DNA of 64,000 nt. It comes from Methanospirillum lacunae. Its GTDB lineage: Archaea > Halobacteriota > Methanomicrobia > Methanomicrobiales > Methanospirillaceae. Each line of letters starts with the position of its first letter. Within the stretch, counting starts at the first letter, position 1. Positions 26,296 through 35,765 of the stretch are shown one piece after another. Location of the stretch: the NCBI RefSeq assembly GCF_046195335.1, contig NZ_CP176093.1, one strand, 5' to 3'. Under the pieces are notes generated by a model, which had not been told where the DNA came from, did not search any database, and was given only the letters and a program-made list of their open reading frames with translations. The position numbers and the translations under genes are program-made.

Positions 26296-29200
26296 ATCAC
26301 CCGACACGTTCAGCCTGTTCTGTTCTCTTTGAGCCCGGTCAGACAGTCGAGGTAAGACTGATTGGAAAGCGGGGAACAGCATCCGGGTATTACAACAACT
26401 TTGACCGGCTCAGTGCTGATGCAGTCTCGTTTGACAACCGGGGTGAGTATGCAGGGGCATATGTTACCCTTAACCCGGTGAACCCTGACCTCCTGGCACG
26501 CCGGGCCAACAGGATCGAAACCCGGCTCGGCAGAGACGAGAAGTCTGCAGGAGACAGTGATATTCTCTCCCGGAGATGGCTTCCGATAGATATCGACCCG
26601 GTTCGACCCTCCGGAGTATCCTCGTCAGATTCAGAGCATGACTCAGCGATAGAGAAAGCAGCACGAATTTCAGCATATCTTACTGATCTCGGATGGCCTG
26701 AGCCGGTCATGGCAGACTCAGGCAATGGTGCACACCTGTTATACCTGGTTGATCTTCCAAACGATGAACAGTCACGGGATCTGATCAGAGGTATCCTTGA
26801 GACTCTGGATATCCTCTTTTCAGATGAATTTTCAACCGTTGACACCTCGGTATACAACGCTGCCAGGATCTGGAAACTGTATGGAACAACAAGCAGGAAA
26901 GGGGATAATATTGCTGCACGGCCACACCGGAAAGCAGCGGTAATCTCTGTTCCTGATGAGCAGGAGATCCTGCCTTTTGGATTGTTGACCTCTTTTGCCG
27001 GGATGTTTCCAAAAGAGGCTGATGTCATCCAGTCAGTCAAGTCACGGAGTAAAAAAAATCCTCTTGACCTTGCATCATGGCTTGACCAGTATTCTCTCGG
27101 GTACCGCCAGAAGCCCTACGCCGGAGGAACGCTCTTTGTTTTTGATCAATGCCCGTTCTCATCAGAACATACAGACGGGGCATATGCAATCCAGTTCTCA
27201 AACGGTGCCATCTTTGCCGGATGTCATCATTCGTCGTGCAAAGGAGGAACACAGCGGTGGCCTGAACTTAGGTCAATGTTTGAAGGTCATGCGTCATCCC
27301 GCTGCCTGAATGGAGAAAAGAAGAACAACAATAAGTCAGATTCTTCAGCTGGTTCTATGCCACAGGATGATTTCCACGAAGTATCTGATGAGATCTCAAA
27401 AACCGCATCAGCAATCCTTCGAAGTGGCGATCCCCTTGCGTACATGCTTGAGACCTTTGCCCTGGATCATATCGGAGATCCGGTGGTTGCCGAATGCCTG
27501 GTGATGTCACTTGCTTCCCGGAAGGTTGTCAATGCCCGGGGTCTGCATGTCTCGGTGACCGGTGAATCCGGCAAAGGGAAGTCCCATGCCTTTGAGACGA
27601 TGATGAACCAGGTACCCCCGGAGTTCAGGCTTGAAGGCCGGATGAGTGAGAAGGCCCTCTTTTACATCAAAGGCATGCAGCCGGGAAGTGTGATTGCTCT
27701 TGATGATGTTGCGTTATCTGACCAGATGCAGGAGATTCTTAAAGGTGTGACAACCTCGTTTCGTCGTCCTTTTACATACCGAACTGTGAGCAAGGACCGG
27801 GTAGGTGAGACCTGCATTATCCCTGAAAGGTGTGTCTGGTGGATTGCCAAGGTTGATGGGACCGGAGACGATCAAGTCTGGAACAGGATGCTGACCTGCT
27901 GGATTGATGATTCCGAAGAGCAGGATGCAGCGGTTCTTGAGAGAACTCTTTCTGAGGCTGAAGGACTCAGGCCGGAGAGGATAGATATCAGGGATGAGGC
28001 CCGCGTTTGCCAGGAGATATGGAGACAGATATCACCTGCCTGGGTTGTTGTTCCATTTGCAAAGAGGATCAGGTTTTCTTCGGCACTGAACCGGAGAAAT
28101 CCTGATATGGTGCTCGATCTCGTGAAGGCTCATGCAACGCTCATGCAGCATCAGCGTGTTCATGTTGAAAGTGATGATTCTATCCAGATCTACGCCACAG
28201 AGGATGATTTCACTGCTGCACAGCGGCTGTATATGGCATTGAATAACACCTCTGGCAGTCTTGAATCAAAACTAACCAGAAGAGAAGCAGTGCTTGTTGA
28301 AGCGATTCGAACTCATGGGACCGGAGAGGTGACAATCTCTGAACTTCAGCATATCACAGACTTGTCGTTTTCTGTGATATACAAGATGCTCCAGGGGTCA
28401 TCAAGCAGAGGACATCACTATGAGGGTCTTCTCACGAAATGTCCTGCTGTTTCGGTCTGTGACCGGACGCTCGTTGTGGATGAGAGCGGAACGACTTCTG
28501 CTCACCGGAGAGCAAAAGCCTATTCCTGGGATGATCAGGTGTACCAAGCCTGGAAGTATGGAGGAGGATGCTGGCTTGACAGAGATGACCCGCCTTCTGA
28601 TGATAAAACCAGTCCTGGTGATCATGATGGGAATGATCTGAAGAATGTTCATGAAGAATTCGGAACTGCTGATGGTTGCGGGCTGACTGCAGAATGTTCT
28701 GCAACGAATTCGGGTTCAGATTGCACATCAGATCAGGAATTAAATAATAATAATAATTTTTTATGTACTTATTACGGAATAAGAGAAGATACAGAGAGCA
28801 GGAAAGATGATCATGAATGTGATTGTGTCTCTTCATCTGAAAATTGCAGATCCGTAATTAGGGATCAGGATCATCGTTCTGATGAATTATTAACGCCTGA
28901 TTGTAAAAATACAGAATATAATAATTGCACTGATTTCAGCAACTCATTTGCAACTCCTCAAAATGAGCCCGGTTTGTCAGAACGTTCGGCAGCGTTCTGC
29001 AATGGACCGTCAGGATCTTTGAAGGTGAGAACATCTGAGTTCTGTGAGATTGACCGGGGTTTTGGTCAGGGCCCGTGTGACTGCTGTGGGTCAGAGTGGG
29101 TACATTACCAGGAGAGGATGACCCGGGAACGGCTGGCTGCTCCTCCCCGGATGAACAGGAAGATCTGCAGATCATGTTTTGAGAAGGCGAAACGTGATGA

Positions 29201-29378
29201 GGCAGCATCGTTCAGGGCTCTTCCCGGTGTGATTGATCCGCTTTCACTGGTGAGGCTGAATTCTGATATCGGACGATGCCAGGTATGTGATACGTTCAAG
29301 GCAACATGGCACGATTCAGATTCCGGGGTTGCAGTTTGTGATTCATGCCGGTCCAGGATTCTCCGGGAGGGATCATGA
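26292..29378 (+). CDS. Primase-polymerase with ATPase/helicase domain (mobile-element replication protein)
   Basis: The 1028-residue protein has archaeo-eukaryotic primase motifs: I is LPIDIDP (D100, D102), II is SGNGAHLLY (143-151), III is ARIWKLYGTTSRKGDN (191-206). A Zn-ligand set typical of such proteins follows (CPFSSEH at 287 and GCHHSSC at 310-316). The second half is an ATPase with Walker A GESGKGKS (424-431) and Walker B VIALDD (467-472). Next come a long low-complexity, AT-rich linker (about 770-920) and C-terminal Cys pairs (CDCCGSEW, CRSCFEKA, CQVC, CDSC) that probably bind two zinc ions. This layout is that of plasmid or virus initiators. Confidence 0.82.
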   Translation: MNHPTRSACSVLFEPGQTVEVRLIGKRGTASGYYNNFDRLSADAVSFDNRGEYAGAYVTLNPVNPDLLARRANRIETRLGRDEKSAGDSDILSRRWLPIDIDPVRPSGVSSSDSEHDSAIEKAARISAYLTDLGWPEPVMADSGNGAHLLYLVDLPNDEQSRDLIRGILETLDILFSDEFSTVDTSVYNAARIWKLYGTTSRKGDNIAARPHRKAAVISVPDEQEILPFGLLTSFAGMFPKEADVIQSVKSRSKKNPLDLASWLDQYSLGYRQKPYAGGTLFVFDQCPFSSEHTDGAYAIQFSNGAIFAGCHHSSCKGGTQRWPELRSMFEGHASSRCLNGEKKNNNKSDSSAGSMPQDDFHEVSDEISKTASAILRSGDPLAYMLETFALDHIGDPVVAECLVMSLASRKVVNARGLHVSVTGESGKGKSHAFETMMNQVPPEFRLEGRMSEKALFYIKGMQPGSVIALDDVALSDQMQEILKGVTTSFRRPFTYRTVSKDRVGETCIIPERCVWWIAKVDGTGDDQVWNRMLTCWIDDSEEQDAAVLERTLSEAEGLRPERIDIRDEARVCQEIWRQISPAWVVVPFAKRIRFSSALNRRNPDMVLDLVKAHATLMQHQRVHVESDDSIQIYATEDDFTAAQRLYMALNNTSGSLESKLTRREAVLVEAIRTHGTGEVTISELQHITDLSFSVIYKMLQGSSSRGHHYEGLLTKCPAVSVCDRTLVVDESGTTSAHRRAKAYSWDDQVYQAWKYGGGCWLDRDDPPSDDKTSPGDHDGNDLKNVHEEFGTADGCGLTAECSATNSGSDCTSDQELNNNNNFLCTYYGIREDTESRKDDHECDCVSSSENCRSVIRDQDHRSDELLTPDCKNTEYNNCTDFSNSFATPQNEPGLSERSAAFCNGPSGSLKVRTSEFCEIDRGFGQGPCDCCGSEWVHYQERMTRERLAAPPRMNRKICRSCFEKAKRDEAASFRALPGVIDPLSLVRLNSDIGRCQVCDTFKATWHDSDSGVAVCDSCRSRILREGS

Positions 29379-29740
29379 TTTCTCCGGTGTTTCGGTTTCA
29401 CCTGCCTCATCTCTTCTGGTTCTTGTTCGGCTGCTCTGTGCTCTGGAAGGTTGGGAGGCTGAAGCCTGATCCGGTTACAGAGCAATTGAGGGTGATCATC
29501 GACGGTCCGGGTGAGATCGGGAGGATATCCCGGAATGATGCCCGGGCGGTATTGGATCGGGAAGAGGGGATAGAGATAGAACCCGGGGGAACGGTAGGGT
29601 TATCGCTGTCCGGTAGAGGGGTTGTGATCGAGATTCCGGGAGAAGGTGGAGGAAGGTTTGTAGCGGTTGCTATGAAGGTTTGGAATATGCTGGAGAAATG
29701 GCCGAGGAAGAAGGCAGCGTTGTTTGAGGGTGGTTATTAA
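29375..29740 (+). CDS. Small protein, last gene of the primase operon
   Basis: The 121-residue product starts with a hydrophobic stretch (FHLPHLFWFLFGCSVLW) and continues as a small beta domain (LRVIIDGPGEIGRISRNDAR, GGTVGLSLSGRGVVIEIPGE). The end is a basic amphipathic helix. I do not recognise it. Its ATG overlaps the primase stop by ATGA, so it is translationally coupled to the replication protein. Confidence 0.6.
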   Translation: MISPVFRFHLPHLFWFLFGCSVLWKVGRLKPDPVTEQLRVIIDGPGEIGRISRNDARAVLDREEGIEIEPGGTVGLSLSGRGVVIEIPGEGGGRFVAVAMKVWNMLEKWPRKKAALFEGGY

Positions 29741-29872
29741 CCAATGCGAGTAAACCCACAGTTGACAGGGAAAATAAGGCTCTGACATGCAGGGCCACGA
29801 AGGATGGATAAATGCTGATACTCCTGATGATAAAAAAAGGATGCCCCTTGTAATGAACGTATTTCTTTGTTT

Positions 29873-29908
29873 CCGGACCCTCTAATCGAGAGCAGCAAAA
29901 GGGTCCGG
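29873..29908. terminator. Hairpin terminator between convergent genes
   Basis: CCGGACCCT and AGGGTCCGG form a perfect 9-bp stem with an 18-base loop. A second small hairpin (GGTTTT / AAAACC, 29914-29929) follows. The site lies between the primase operon and the convergent chemoreceptor gene. Confidence 0.55.
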
Positions 29909-29970
29909 CCAGGGGTTTTCTAAAAAACCAAATTTGAAGCAATATACCGGATTTATACCAGGATATGCAT

Positions 29971-31809
29971 TTAAAATTTAAATTGGATCATCTCTGATGA
30001 TATCTCTTCTACATCACGAGTGACAGAATGCATCGCCTGAGAAATCTGTGAGAGAGATGAAGAGATCTCTTCGGTTGCAGCTGAAGAATCAAGCGACTGG
30101 CGAAGAGTACCACTTAATATTTTTGCTACTTCATTCACATTTGCAGTAATCTCTTCAACTGATGCTGCCTGCTCTTCTGATATCGAAGCCATATCAGTCA
30201 CCTTCTGACTGATATTCTTAATCGATTCAACATTACTATTGAACACCTTGATTGTTTCAGATAACGTCTGATTTCCCTTTACTACATTCTCTGTTGAATA
30301 ACTAACCGCTTCAGCAGCTTTATGTGACTTATCCTGCAGATTTCTAATCATATCAGAGATATTTTCTGCAGACTGGCGTGATTCCTGAGCAAGCGATTTC
30401 ACTTCAGAAGCCACAACAGCAAACCCCCTCCCTGCTTCTCCTGCACGTGCCGCTTCAATTGCTGCATTTAACGCAAGAAGGTTTGTCTGATTCGCGATAT
30501 CAGATATTAAATTGACGATCTTTCCAATCTGATCCATCTGGTTCTTGATATCCAAAACGATGCTATCGACGTGCTCGGAAGATTTGGTAATCTCAGCCAT
30601 TGCCTTTTCAGTATTTTGAACGAGGTGGATTCCAGCAATACCCATCTCTTCAGCTGATGTTGACATTTGAGCGATATTTTGGCTGCTAACTGCCAGATTC
30701 GAGACAGTAACTGAGAGATCTTCCATAGCACTGAGGATCTGCTTCACACCCTCTTCTCCATCCTCTGCATTCTTACTCAGTAGATTCGAATTATCAGCAA
30801 GGAGCCCGGTTCCACCAGATACCTGTTCAACACTGGCGTTTACCTCTTCTGCATTAGATGTAATACTCGTGATCTTGGTCTGGAAAAGCCGTAAAGGATT
30901 CGTAAATATATCGAGCATCTGATTTATACCACTGCAGATCTCAAAAAAGTCCCCGGCATACTCTTTTTCATTCGTTCTTGCAGTAAGATTTCCTCCTTTT
31001 GCAATTTGAATCACATTGATAATATCAGATAACGCCTTCTTCTGATGGGTCAGATCCTCAATTACTGTCATCAAAGATGGTTTTCCATTGTATTGTATTC
31101 CAGCAAGAGTTACATGACAGTCAATAATTGTTCCATCAAACTTCTGGTGAATCCAGTCAAATGATACAACATCTCCAGACATCGCCTGCTTTATTTTTTC
31201 GGGTGCCAGTTTTTCAGATGGTATGCCATCTTTTTGAAATTGAGGAGACAATATGGCAGGAGGTTTTCCGTTAAAAAAGTCTTTGGTTTTTGCACCAAAG
31301 AGATGAACTGCAGCCGCATTTGCTTCTACAAAAACGCCGTCGGTGATAACAAGCATTGCATAGGGGGTATTATCAAAAATTATCTGCAAATTTTTTTGTG
31401 ATGCCTGAAGTTCTGCTTCTTTTACCTTCTGGCTCGTAATATCTTCAAAAGCAACCATAAGTGATGGATTACCGAGATATTCAAATAATTTCAGATTAAC
31501 TCGTGCGAAAAATGATTTGCCATCAAGTGTCTGGTGTTCCCATTCAAATATTTCATGCGAGCCTGAAAGGGCCCGTTTTATTATTTCCCCGGCAGATTCA
31601 TCAGATGAGCGTCCATTTGGCTGAACAGGAGGAGAAAGTATGGCCGGAGGTTTACCGATAATATCTTCAGGTTTTTTTGCGTTAAATATGTTTAGAGCAG
31701 CCTTATTTGCATCAATAAAAACTCCATTCGTAATGATTAGCATGGCATACGGAGAAATATTAAAAATCACTCTCATATTCGAATTGGGTTCAATTTCTGC
31801 ACTTGTCAT
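29971..31809 (-). CDS. Soluble PAS-PAS methyl-accepting chemotaxis protein
   Basis: The 612-residue protein has no membrane helix. Two related PAS domains come first (about 12-125 and 135-250; both contain PYAML-ITNGVF or ITDGVF and then KPPAILSP), evidently a tandem duplication. A HAMP-like segment follows, then the coiled-coil signalling domain with the tip ANQTNLLALNAAIEAARAGE near residue 440. It would sense an internal cue, for example redox or a ligand, and signal to CheA through CheW. Confidence 0.9.
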   Translation of the reverse strand: MTSAEIEPNSNMRVIFNISPYAMLIITNGVFIDANKAALNIFNAKKPEDIIGKPPAILSPPVQPNGRSSDESAGEIIKRALSGSHEIFEWEHQTLDGKSFFARVNLKLFEYLGNPSLMVAFEDITSQKVKEAELQASQKNLQIIFDNTPYAMLVITDGVFVEANAAAVHLFGAKTKDFFNGKPPAILSPQFQKDGIPSEKLAPEKIKQAMSGDVVSFDWIHQKFDGTIIDCHVTLAGIQYNGKPSLMTVIEDLTHQKKALSDIINVIQIAKGGNLTARTNEKEYAGDFFEICSGINQMLDIFTNPLRLFQTKITSITSNAEEVNASVEQVSGGTGLLADNSNLLSKNAEDGEEGVKQILSAMEDLSVTVSNLAVSSQNIAQMSTSAEEMGIAGIHLVQNTEKAMAEITKSSEHVDSIVLDIKNQMDQIGKIVNLISDIANQTNLLALNAAIEAARAGEAGRGFAVVASEVKSLAQESRQSAENISDMIRNLQDKSHKAAEAVSYSTENVVKGNQTLSETIKVFNSNVESIKNISQKVTDMASISEEQAASVEEITANVNEVAKILSGTLRQSLDSSAATEEISSSLSQISQAMHSVTRDVEEISSEMIQFKF

Positions 31810-32106
31810 AGACTGTCATCACCTTGAATAAACTCTCGGATATTATCGAGATTAGTTTGATGCTATATATAGAATCGTATCAATTTTTAATTGAAAATTG
31901 AGGATTTTCATTGGGATGAAGTAAAATATCCTGAATCACCTTTTACAAGAGAGGACGACAGTTGAGTATGCCAAACAAGGTGCAAATAAGGGAGACTGTT
32001 CTCACTCAATTATAAGCAAATTTTCAAAGAACTTCCAATTCAAGCAGATAAAGTGATTGTGAATGTTACTCCTGTGACTCTCAGCGGGTGCACTATCAGT
32101 ACCTGG

Positions 32107-32820
32107 TTATTGCATGAATGTACACGACAAGGGACAGGCTCTGATACACATCCCACACCGGAGTCCTCCCAGGGTCTTGAACATATATTCAGCACACAAT
32201 TGCCTGGAAATGGTCCCGGATGGACTGATCGCCTGCACCGGACAGGCCCGGATACAGGCATCACAATCCTTGCACGAGGGGTGAATAAAATGTTCAGACC
32301 GGGAATCAGGTTTCAATTTGGCATCGGTGAGGATTGCAGAGAATCTGACCCGGGACCCATACGTGTCAGATATGAAGAGATGGTTCTTTCCAAATGATCC
32401 AAGTCCGGTAATATAGGCCGTGTATTTCATGGAAAAGTCAGCCATCAGGGTCTCTTTATTTGCATACCAGTACCCGAACTCACTCCCTTCACTTGGCGCA
32501 ATACTGGCAAGGTATCCTTCCTGCTCCAGTTTTCTTGCTACCTGATATGCCATAATCCTGAGTGTTGCTGTTCCTGCCATGAGGGTATTGGTATACTCTG
32601 CCCGACCTTTGGGAAGAGGGAGAAACGCTCCTCTTGGAACAGGTATACCGATGAGGATGACAGTGTTCAGAGTATCTGAAATTTCTGCCGGGTTATTGCC
32701 CTGGTATTTCGAATCGCCAAATGCCTGAATATCTGCAAAACCGATAAGTTCAGCTCCTGATTCCAGGGCCATGGATCTGATCGTATCTGTAAGGTGAGTA
32801 TTGTATTCCATAGAATTCAT
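32107..32820 (-). CDS. Epoxyqueuosine-reductase-like Fe-S protein
   Basis: The 237-residue protein resembles the QueG superfamily of corrinoid-linked reductases without the N-terminal catalytic length. It has two ferredoxin-type Cys sets, CKDCDACIRACP and, after a Cys at CAEYMF, CGMCIRACP, enough for two 4Fe-4S clusters. The substrate is unknown. It is divergent from the MarR-DUF169 genes. The start at ATG 32820 gives MNSMEYN; M at codon 4 is also possible. Confidence 0.8.
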   Translation of the reverse strand: MNSMEYNTHLTDTIRSMALESGAELIGFADIQAFGDSKYQGNNPAEISDTLNTVILIGIPVPRGAFLPLPKGRAEYTNTLMAGTATLRIMAYQVARKLEQEGYLASIAPSEGSEFGYWYANKETLMADFSMKYTAYITGLGSFGKNHLFISDTYGSRVRFSAILTDAKLKPDSRSEHFIHPSCKDCDACIRACPVQAISPSGTISRQLCAEYMFKTLGGLRCGMCIRACPLSCTFMQ

Positions 32821-32956
32821 GCAATGTAAATTGGAGAGAAAATTATTTGGTTGTTCATAAGGATTTCTGGGTCAGACAGGGAAAATATGGTACCTTTGCT
32901 CGTATTTCAAATACTTCACCTCTTCAAATTGTTGACCCACCACCATCATATACTTT

Positions 32957-32970
32957 GTTGACTCATCAAC
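32957..32970. promoter_or_regulatory. Inverted repeat before the marR-like gene
   Basis: GTTGA-CTCA-TCAAC is a perfect inverted repeat ending seven bases before the ATG at 32977. A TATA-like ATCATATAC at 32945-32953 is about 27 bases upstream of the ATG, so the mRNA may be leaderless and the repeat would overlap the transcription start. This suits autorepression by the MarR protein. Confidence 0.45.
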
Positions 32971-32976
32971 TATTGT

Positions 32977-33411
32977 ATGAGAGATACGGACGGGCCGTTT
33001 GGAAAGTATGTGTCACTTGCATACTGGCTTATCCAAAAACGATTGAACATCGAACTTAAGGGATTTGGGATAAAGATCACCCAGTATTCAATCCTCAGAT
33101 ATCTCTACAAGCATGATGGTTCCAATCAGGAGCAGATTGCCGGGGATCTTGAGATAGACAAAGGTCTCTGCTCACGTGAGATCAGAAAACTTGAGGACGC
33201 AGGACTCATCACCAGGACTAAACACCAGTCAGATAACAGGCAGTGGATCTGCACACTCACAGAATCCGGGCTTGCCCTCAAACCAGATCTTATCAGGATT
33301 GGAGAACAGGTCAATGATAGTGTTCTGGGTGGATTATCATCTGAAGAAGAAGAGGCCCTCTATACTCTCATCAAACGTGTCATTTCGAATATGGACACTG
33401 GAGAAGACTGA
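32977..33411 (+). CDS. MarR-family transcription regulator
   Basis: The 144-residue protein has the MarR winged helix: TQYSILRYLYKHDGSNQEQI, recognition helix region IDKGLCSREIRKLEDAGLI and wing SDNRQWICTLTESG. It would bind as a dimer and respond to a small ligand. There is no Shine-Dalgarno sequence; see the TATA box upstream. The DUF169 gene starts two bases after its stop, so the two are cotranscribed. Confidence 0.88.
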   Translation: MRDTDGPFGKYVSLAYWLIQKRLNIELKGFGIKITQYSILRYLYKHDGSNQEQIAGDLEIDKGLCSREIRKLEDAGLITRTKHQSDNRQWICTLTESGLALKPDLIRIGEQVNDSVLGGLSSEEEEALYTLIKRVISNMDTGED

Positions 33412-33413
33412 TA

Positions 33414-34247
33414 ATGGCTATCATTAGCAACGTTGCCAAAAAGGCTGGAATACAAACCGAACCGGTCGCGATCGTGTGGAGCGATACAAAACCTGAACAT
33501 GCACTAGAGATACGGCCTGGAACCTGGGCATGTCTCATGTGGTATTACGCCAAGGCTGTCCTTGATGGAAAGATTACCGCATTATCCAGAAATGCATATG
33601 GTTGTGTCGGAGGTGCCATAGGTATTGGTTTCGGCCGCCCGTTTGAGCACCATTCTTCAGGAAGTGAAGAGAATTTCTGTTGTTTCCTCTCAAATGGAAG
33701 GGAGGGATGCAGAGATACGAAGGCCTATGATGCCCGGCTTGAGACTCTCACAAATCCGCACCAGAAAGAGATGCTCAGGAATGGAGAGAGGATAAAGAAG
33801 AACCCGGCAGTTGCAAAAGAGTTTCTCAATTCATTGCCTGATTATGATGTTTCAACAGAGTATGTTCTCTTTAAACCGCTCTCTCTCACAGACCCCGATG
33901 AAACAATAAAAAGTGTCATCTTCCTGGCAAATCCTGACCAGATATCCGGTTTATCAATTCTTGCGAACTATACCCATGGTCAGATTACTAACAGAGTCGT
34001 TGTTGCAGCCGGCGCTTCGGGATGCCAGGCATTTGGAGTCTGTACATATGATGAAGAAACGTCAGAAAATCCCAGGGCTGTTGTCGGGCTTACCGATCTG
34101 ATGGCACGGAAAGCTGTGCGAAGGACACTGGGATCTGACAAGTTCACGTTTTCAGTTCCATACAAGTTGTTTCTGGAGATGGAAGCAAATGCCCCGGGAA
34201 GCATACTTGACTCTGAACTCTGGATAGAACTCAGAGATAACTCCTAA
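33414..34247 (+). CDS. DUF169 family protein
   Basis: The 277-residue protein matches the DUF169 family by its start (IEPVAIV-type EPVAIVWSDTKPEH), the Cys-containing blocks ACLMWYYAKAV and GCVGGAIGIGFG, and FCCFLSNG. Members occur near Fe-S and corrinoid enzymes in anaerobes and their role is unclear; conserved Cys suggest metal or redox work. Translationally close to the MarR gene and opposite a QueG-like protein. Confidence 0.82.
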   Translation: MAIISNVAKKAGIQTEPVAIVWSDTKPEHALEIRPGTWACLMWYYAKAVLDGKITALSRNAYGCVGGAIGIGFGRPFEHHSSGSEENFCCFLSNGREGCRDTKAYDARLETLTNPHQKEMLRNGERIKKNPAVAKEFLNSLPDYDVSTEYVLFKPLSLTDPDETIKSVIFLANPDQISGLSILANYTHGQITNRVVVAAGASGCQAFGVCTYDEETSENPRAVVGLTDLMARKAVRRTLGSDKFTFSVPYKLFLEMEANAPGSILDSELWIELRDNS

Positions 34248-34357
34248 ACCTCTTCCTAATATGTAAAACATTTTTAATCAACCTGTGGGATAAAAGGAAT
34301 GAGAAGTGATTGATCCTCAAGTGTCGGGGAGAGTCCATGGACTGATGAATGAGCCCA

Positions 34358-35242
34358 TCAGAGAACAGAGGGGATCACCGGGTTTTTGGACTCACACGGC
34401 ACTGCACTCTGGCATAACCCGCATACATATTCATCAAACCCGAATTCCTTTCTCATGTAATCCTTTCCCGGACCAAAACAATACTCCCTGCATCTCATTT
34501 TGTCATGTCCTTTAGAAGTGACAGCACTGGCAGGACACCGTTTTATGCAACCTTCACATCTCCCTTTTGCATAATGCAGGCACCAGGCATGGTGATCAGT
34601 ATACTCTCTTTTTGTAGGAGGAATGACTACCTGTGCTATAACCGAGCCGCAGATAACTGCTTTTCCCTTTCTGGTAATAAGCCCGTCACAAAGCCCAAAT
34701 GTTCCATGACCACTGACATAGGCTGCATGGCGTTCAGACCAGGCTGATGCCAATCCATACCGGGCTGAGATCTGTATAATCTTCGAAGGAGGCACTGCTG
34801 CCAGGATACCGATTTCTTCTAACTTTAAAACCAGATGTGCCGTTAATGCATCCTGAAAGGTTTCACTATAATATTTGGTTCGGGCTCCACGTTCAGATGG
34901 GAAATCCGTTTTACGCCGGTTATCCAGTTTGGTCTGCTCTGAAATCGGAGATATCCAGCTGATGATAGTGAGATCATCAGCACATGCTGAACTATCAGGG
35001 AACGAACCATGAAAAAACTCAATCGGAGTCATATATGGTGAACCAATGTCCTCTTTGAAAAAATCATACAAAGGGTCTCCACCATTTGAAAACCCAACCA
35101 GGGGCCCATCAAAGATTCTCTCGTGATGCTCAAACCGGAGACTGTTCTCTGGAGAATTCAGGTGAAAGTCTTCTATTATCTCTATAATCCATGCAGCCAG
35201 GTCTTGTGTGTGGACCGGATTGTGATGATCATGTGATCTCAT
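34358..35242 (-). CDS. Second QueG-like Fe-S protein
   Basis: The 294-residue protein resembles iron-sulfur reductases of the epoxyqueuosine/reductive-dehalogenase-related class. Cys-rich C-terminal part: CEGCIKRCPASAV, then CREYC and CGLCQSAVPC, so two clusters are possible, the second with unusual spacing. An earlier conserved stretch is KIIQISARYGLASAWSERHA, then GTFGLCDGLIT. It is divergent from the HxlR regulator gene with a perfect inverted repeat between them. Confidence 0.78.
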   Translation of the reverse strand: MRSHDHHNPVHTQDLAAWIIEIIEDFHLNSPENSLRFEHHERIFDGPLVGFSNGGDPLYDFFKEDIGSPYMTPIEFFHGSFPDSSACADDLTIISWISPISEQTKLDNRRKTDFPSERGARTKYYSETFQDALTAHLVLKLEEIGILAAVPPSKIIQISARYGLASAWSERHAAYVSGHGTFGLCDGLITRKGKAVICGSVIAQVVIPPTKREYTDHHAWCLHYAKGRCEGCIKRCPASAVTSKGHDKMRCREYCFGPGKDYMRKEFGFDEYVCGLCQSAVPCESKNPVIPSVL

Positions 35243-35252
35243 ATTCTTCCAT

Positions 35253-35275
35253 AGTGGTATACTAAGGATACCACT
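35253..35275. promoter_or_regulatory. Inverted repeat operator between the Fe-S gene and hxlR-like gene
   Basis: AGTGGTAT and ATACCACT form a perfect 8-bp inverted repeat with a 7-bp spacer in the 100-bp divergent gap. It starts 11 bp from the Fe-S protein start codon. HxlR-type proteins bind such sites next to their own genes, so it is a good operator candidate for the divergent pair. Confidence 0.6.
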
Positions 35276-35342
35276 TTAAGCAGGCAGACACCAAAACTAT
35301 ACTATGCCAGTATCCTGTTCCAGACCACAGGAAAGGAAACCC

Positions 35343-35762
35343 ATGGAACCCGCTGTGGCATACAATATCTGCCCGATCCATGCTACAATCAATGTTCTTG
35401 GAAAGAAATGGACAATACTCATTCTCCGTGATATTGCACTGCGAAAAATAAACAGGTTCAACCAGATTAAGCGATCCCTGCCAGGTATCACCTCACGGGT
35501 TCTGATTCTCCGGCTCCAGGAGCTTGAAAAGACAGGTTACATCAGGCCTGACCTGATAAAAGACAAGCCACGGGTCGTTGAATGGCAACTTACAGAAAAA
35601 GGACTTGATACCATCCCGGTTCTATTAAGTATTCTTGAATTCGGCGTAAAATGGTGTGCGGACGATGTCTTTGAAGATCACAAGCCACGAACCATGAAAG
35701 AATTGTATCCATCCCTCTATGAAAACACGGAATCCGTGCGATTTCAAAGTACGGAGTCATAA
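35343..35762 (+). CDS. HxlR-family regulator
   Basis: The 139-residue winged-helix protein has the HxlR pattern: NICPIHATINVLGKKWTILI, then FNQIKRSLPGITSRVLILRL and the wing RVVEWQLTEKGL. The N-terminal Cys (CPI) is the type that senses redox or electrophiles in some relatives. I chose ATG 35343, preceded by AGGAAAGGAA, over the in-frame ATG at 35304. A DUF2115 gene follows by 3 bp. Confidence 0.88.
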   Translation: MEPAVAYNICPIHATINVLGKKWTILILRDIALRKINRFNQIKRSLPGITSRVLILRLQELEKTGYIRPDLIKDKPRVVEWQLTEKGLDTIPVLLSILEFGVKWCADDVFEDHKPRTMKELYPSLYENTESVRFQSTES

Positions 35763-35765
35763 ATA

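Noticed and set aside
31930..32106. Possible remnant of a transposase or HTH gene
   Set aside because: Short fragments read like a helix-turn-helix, but frames are broken and the match is too weak to call.
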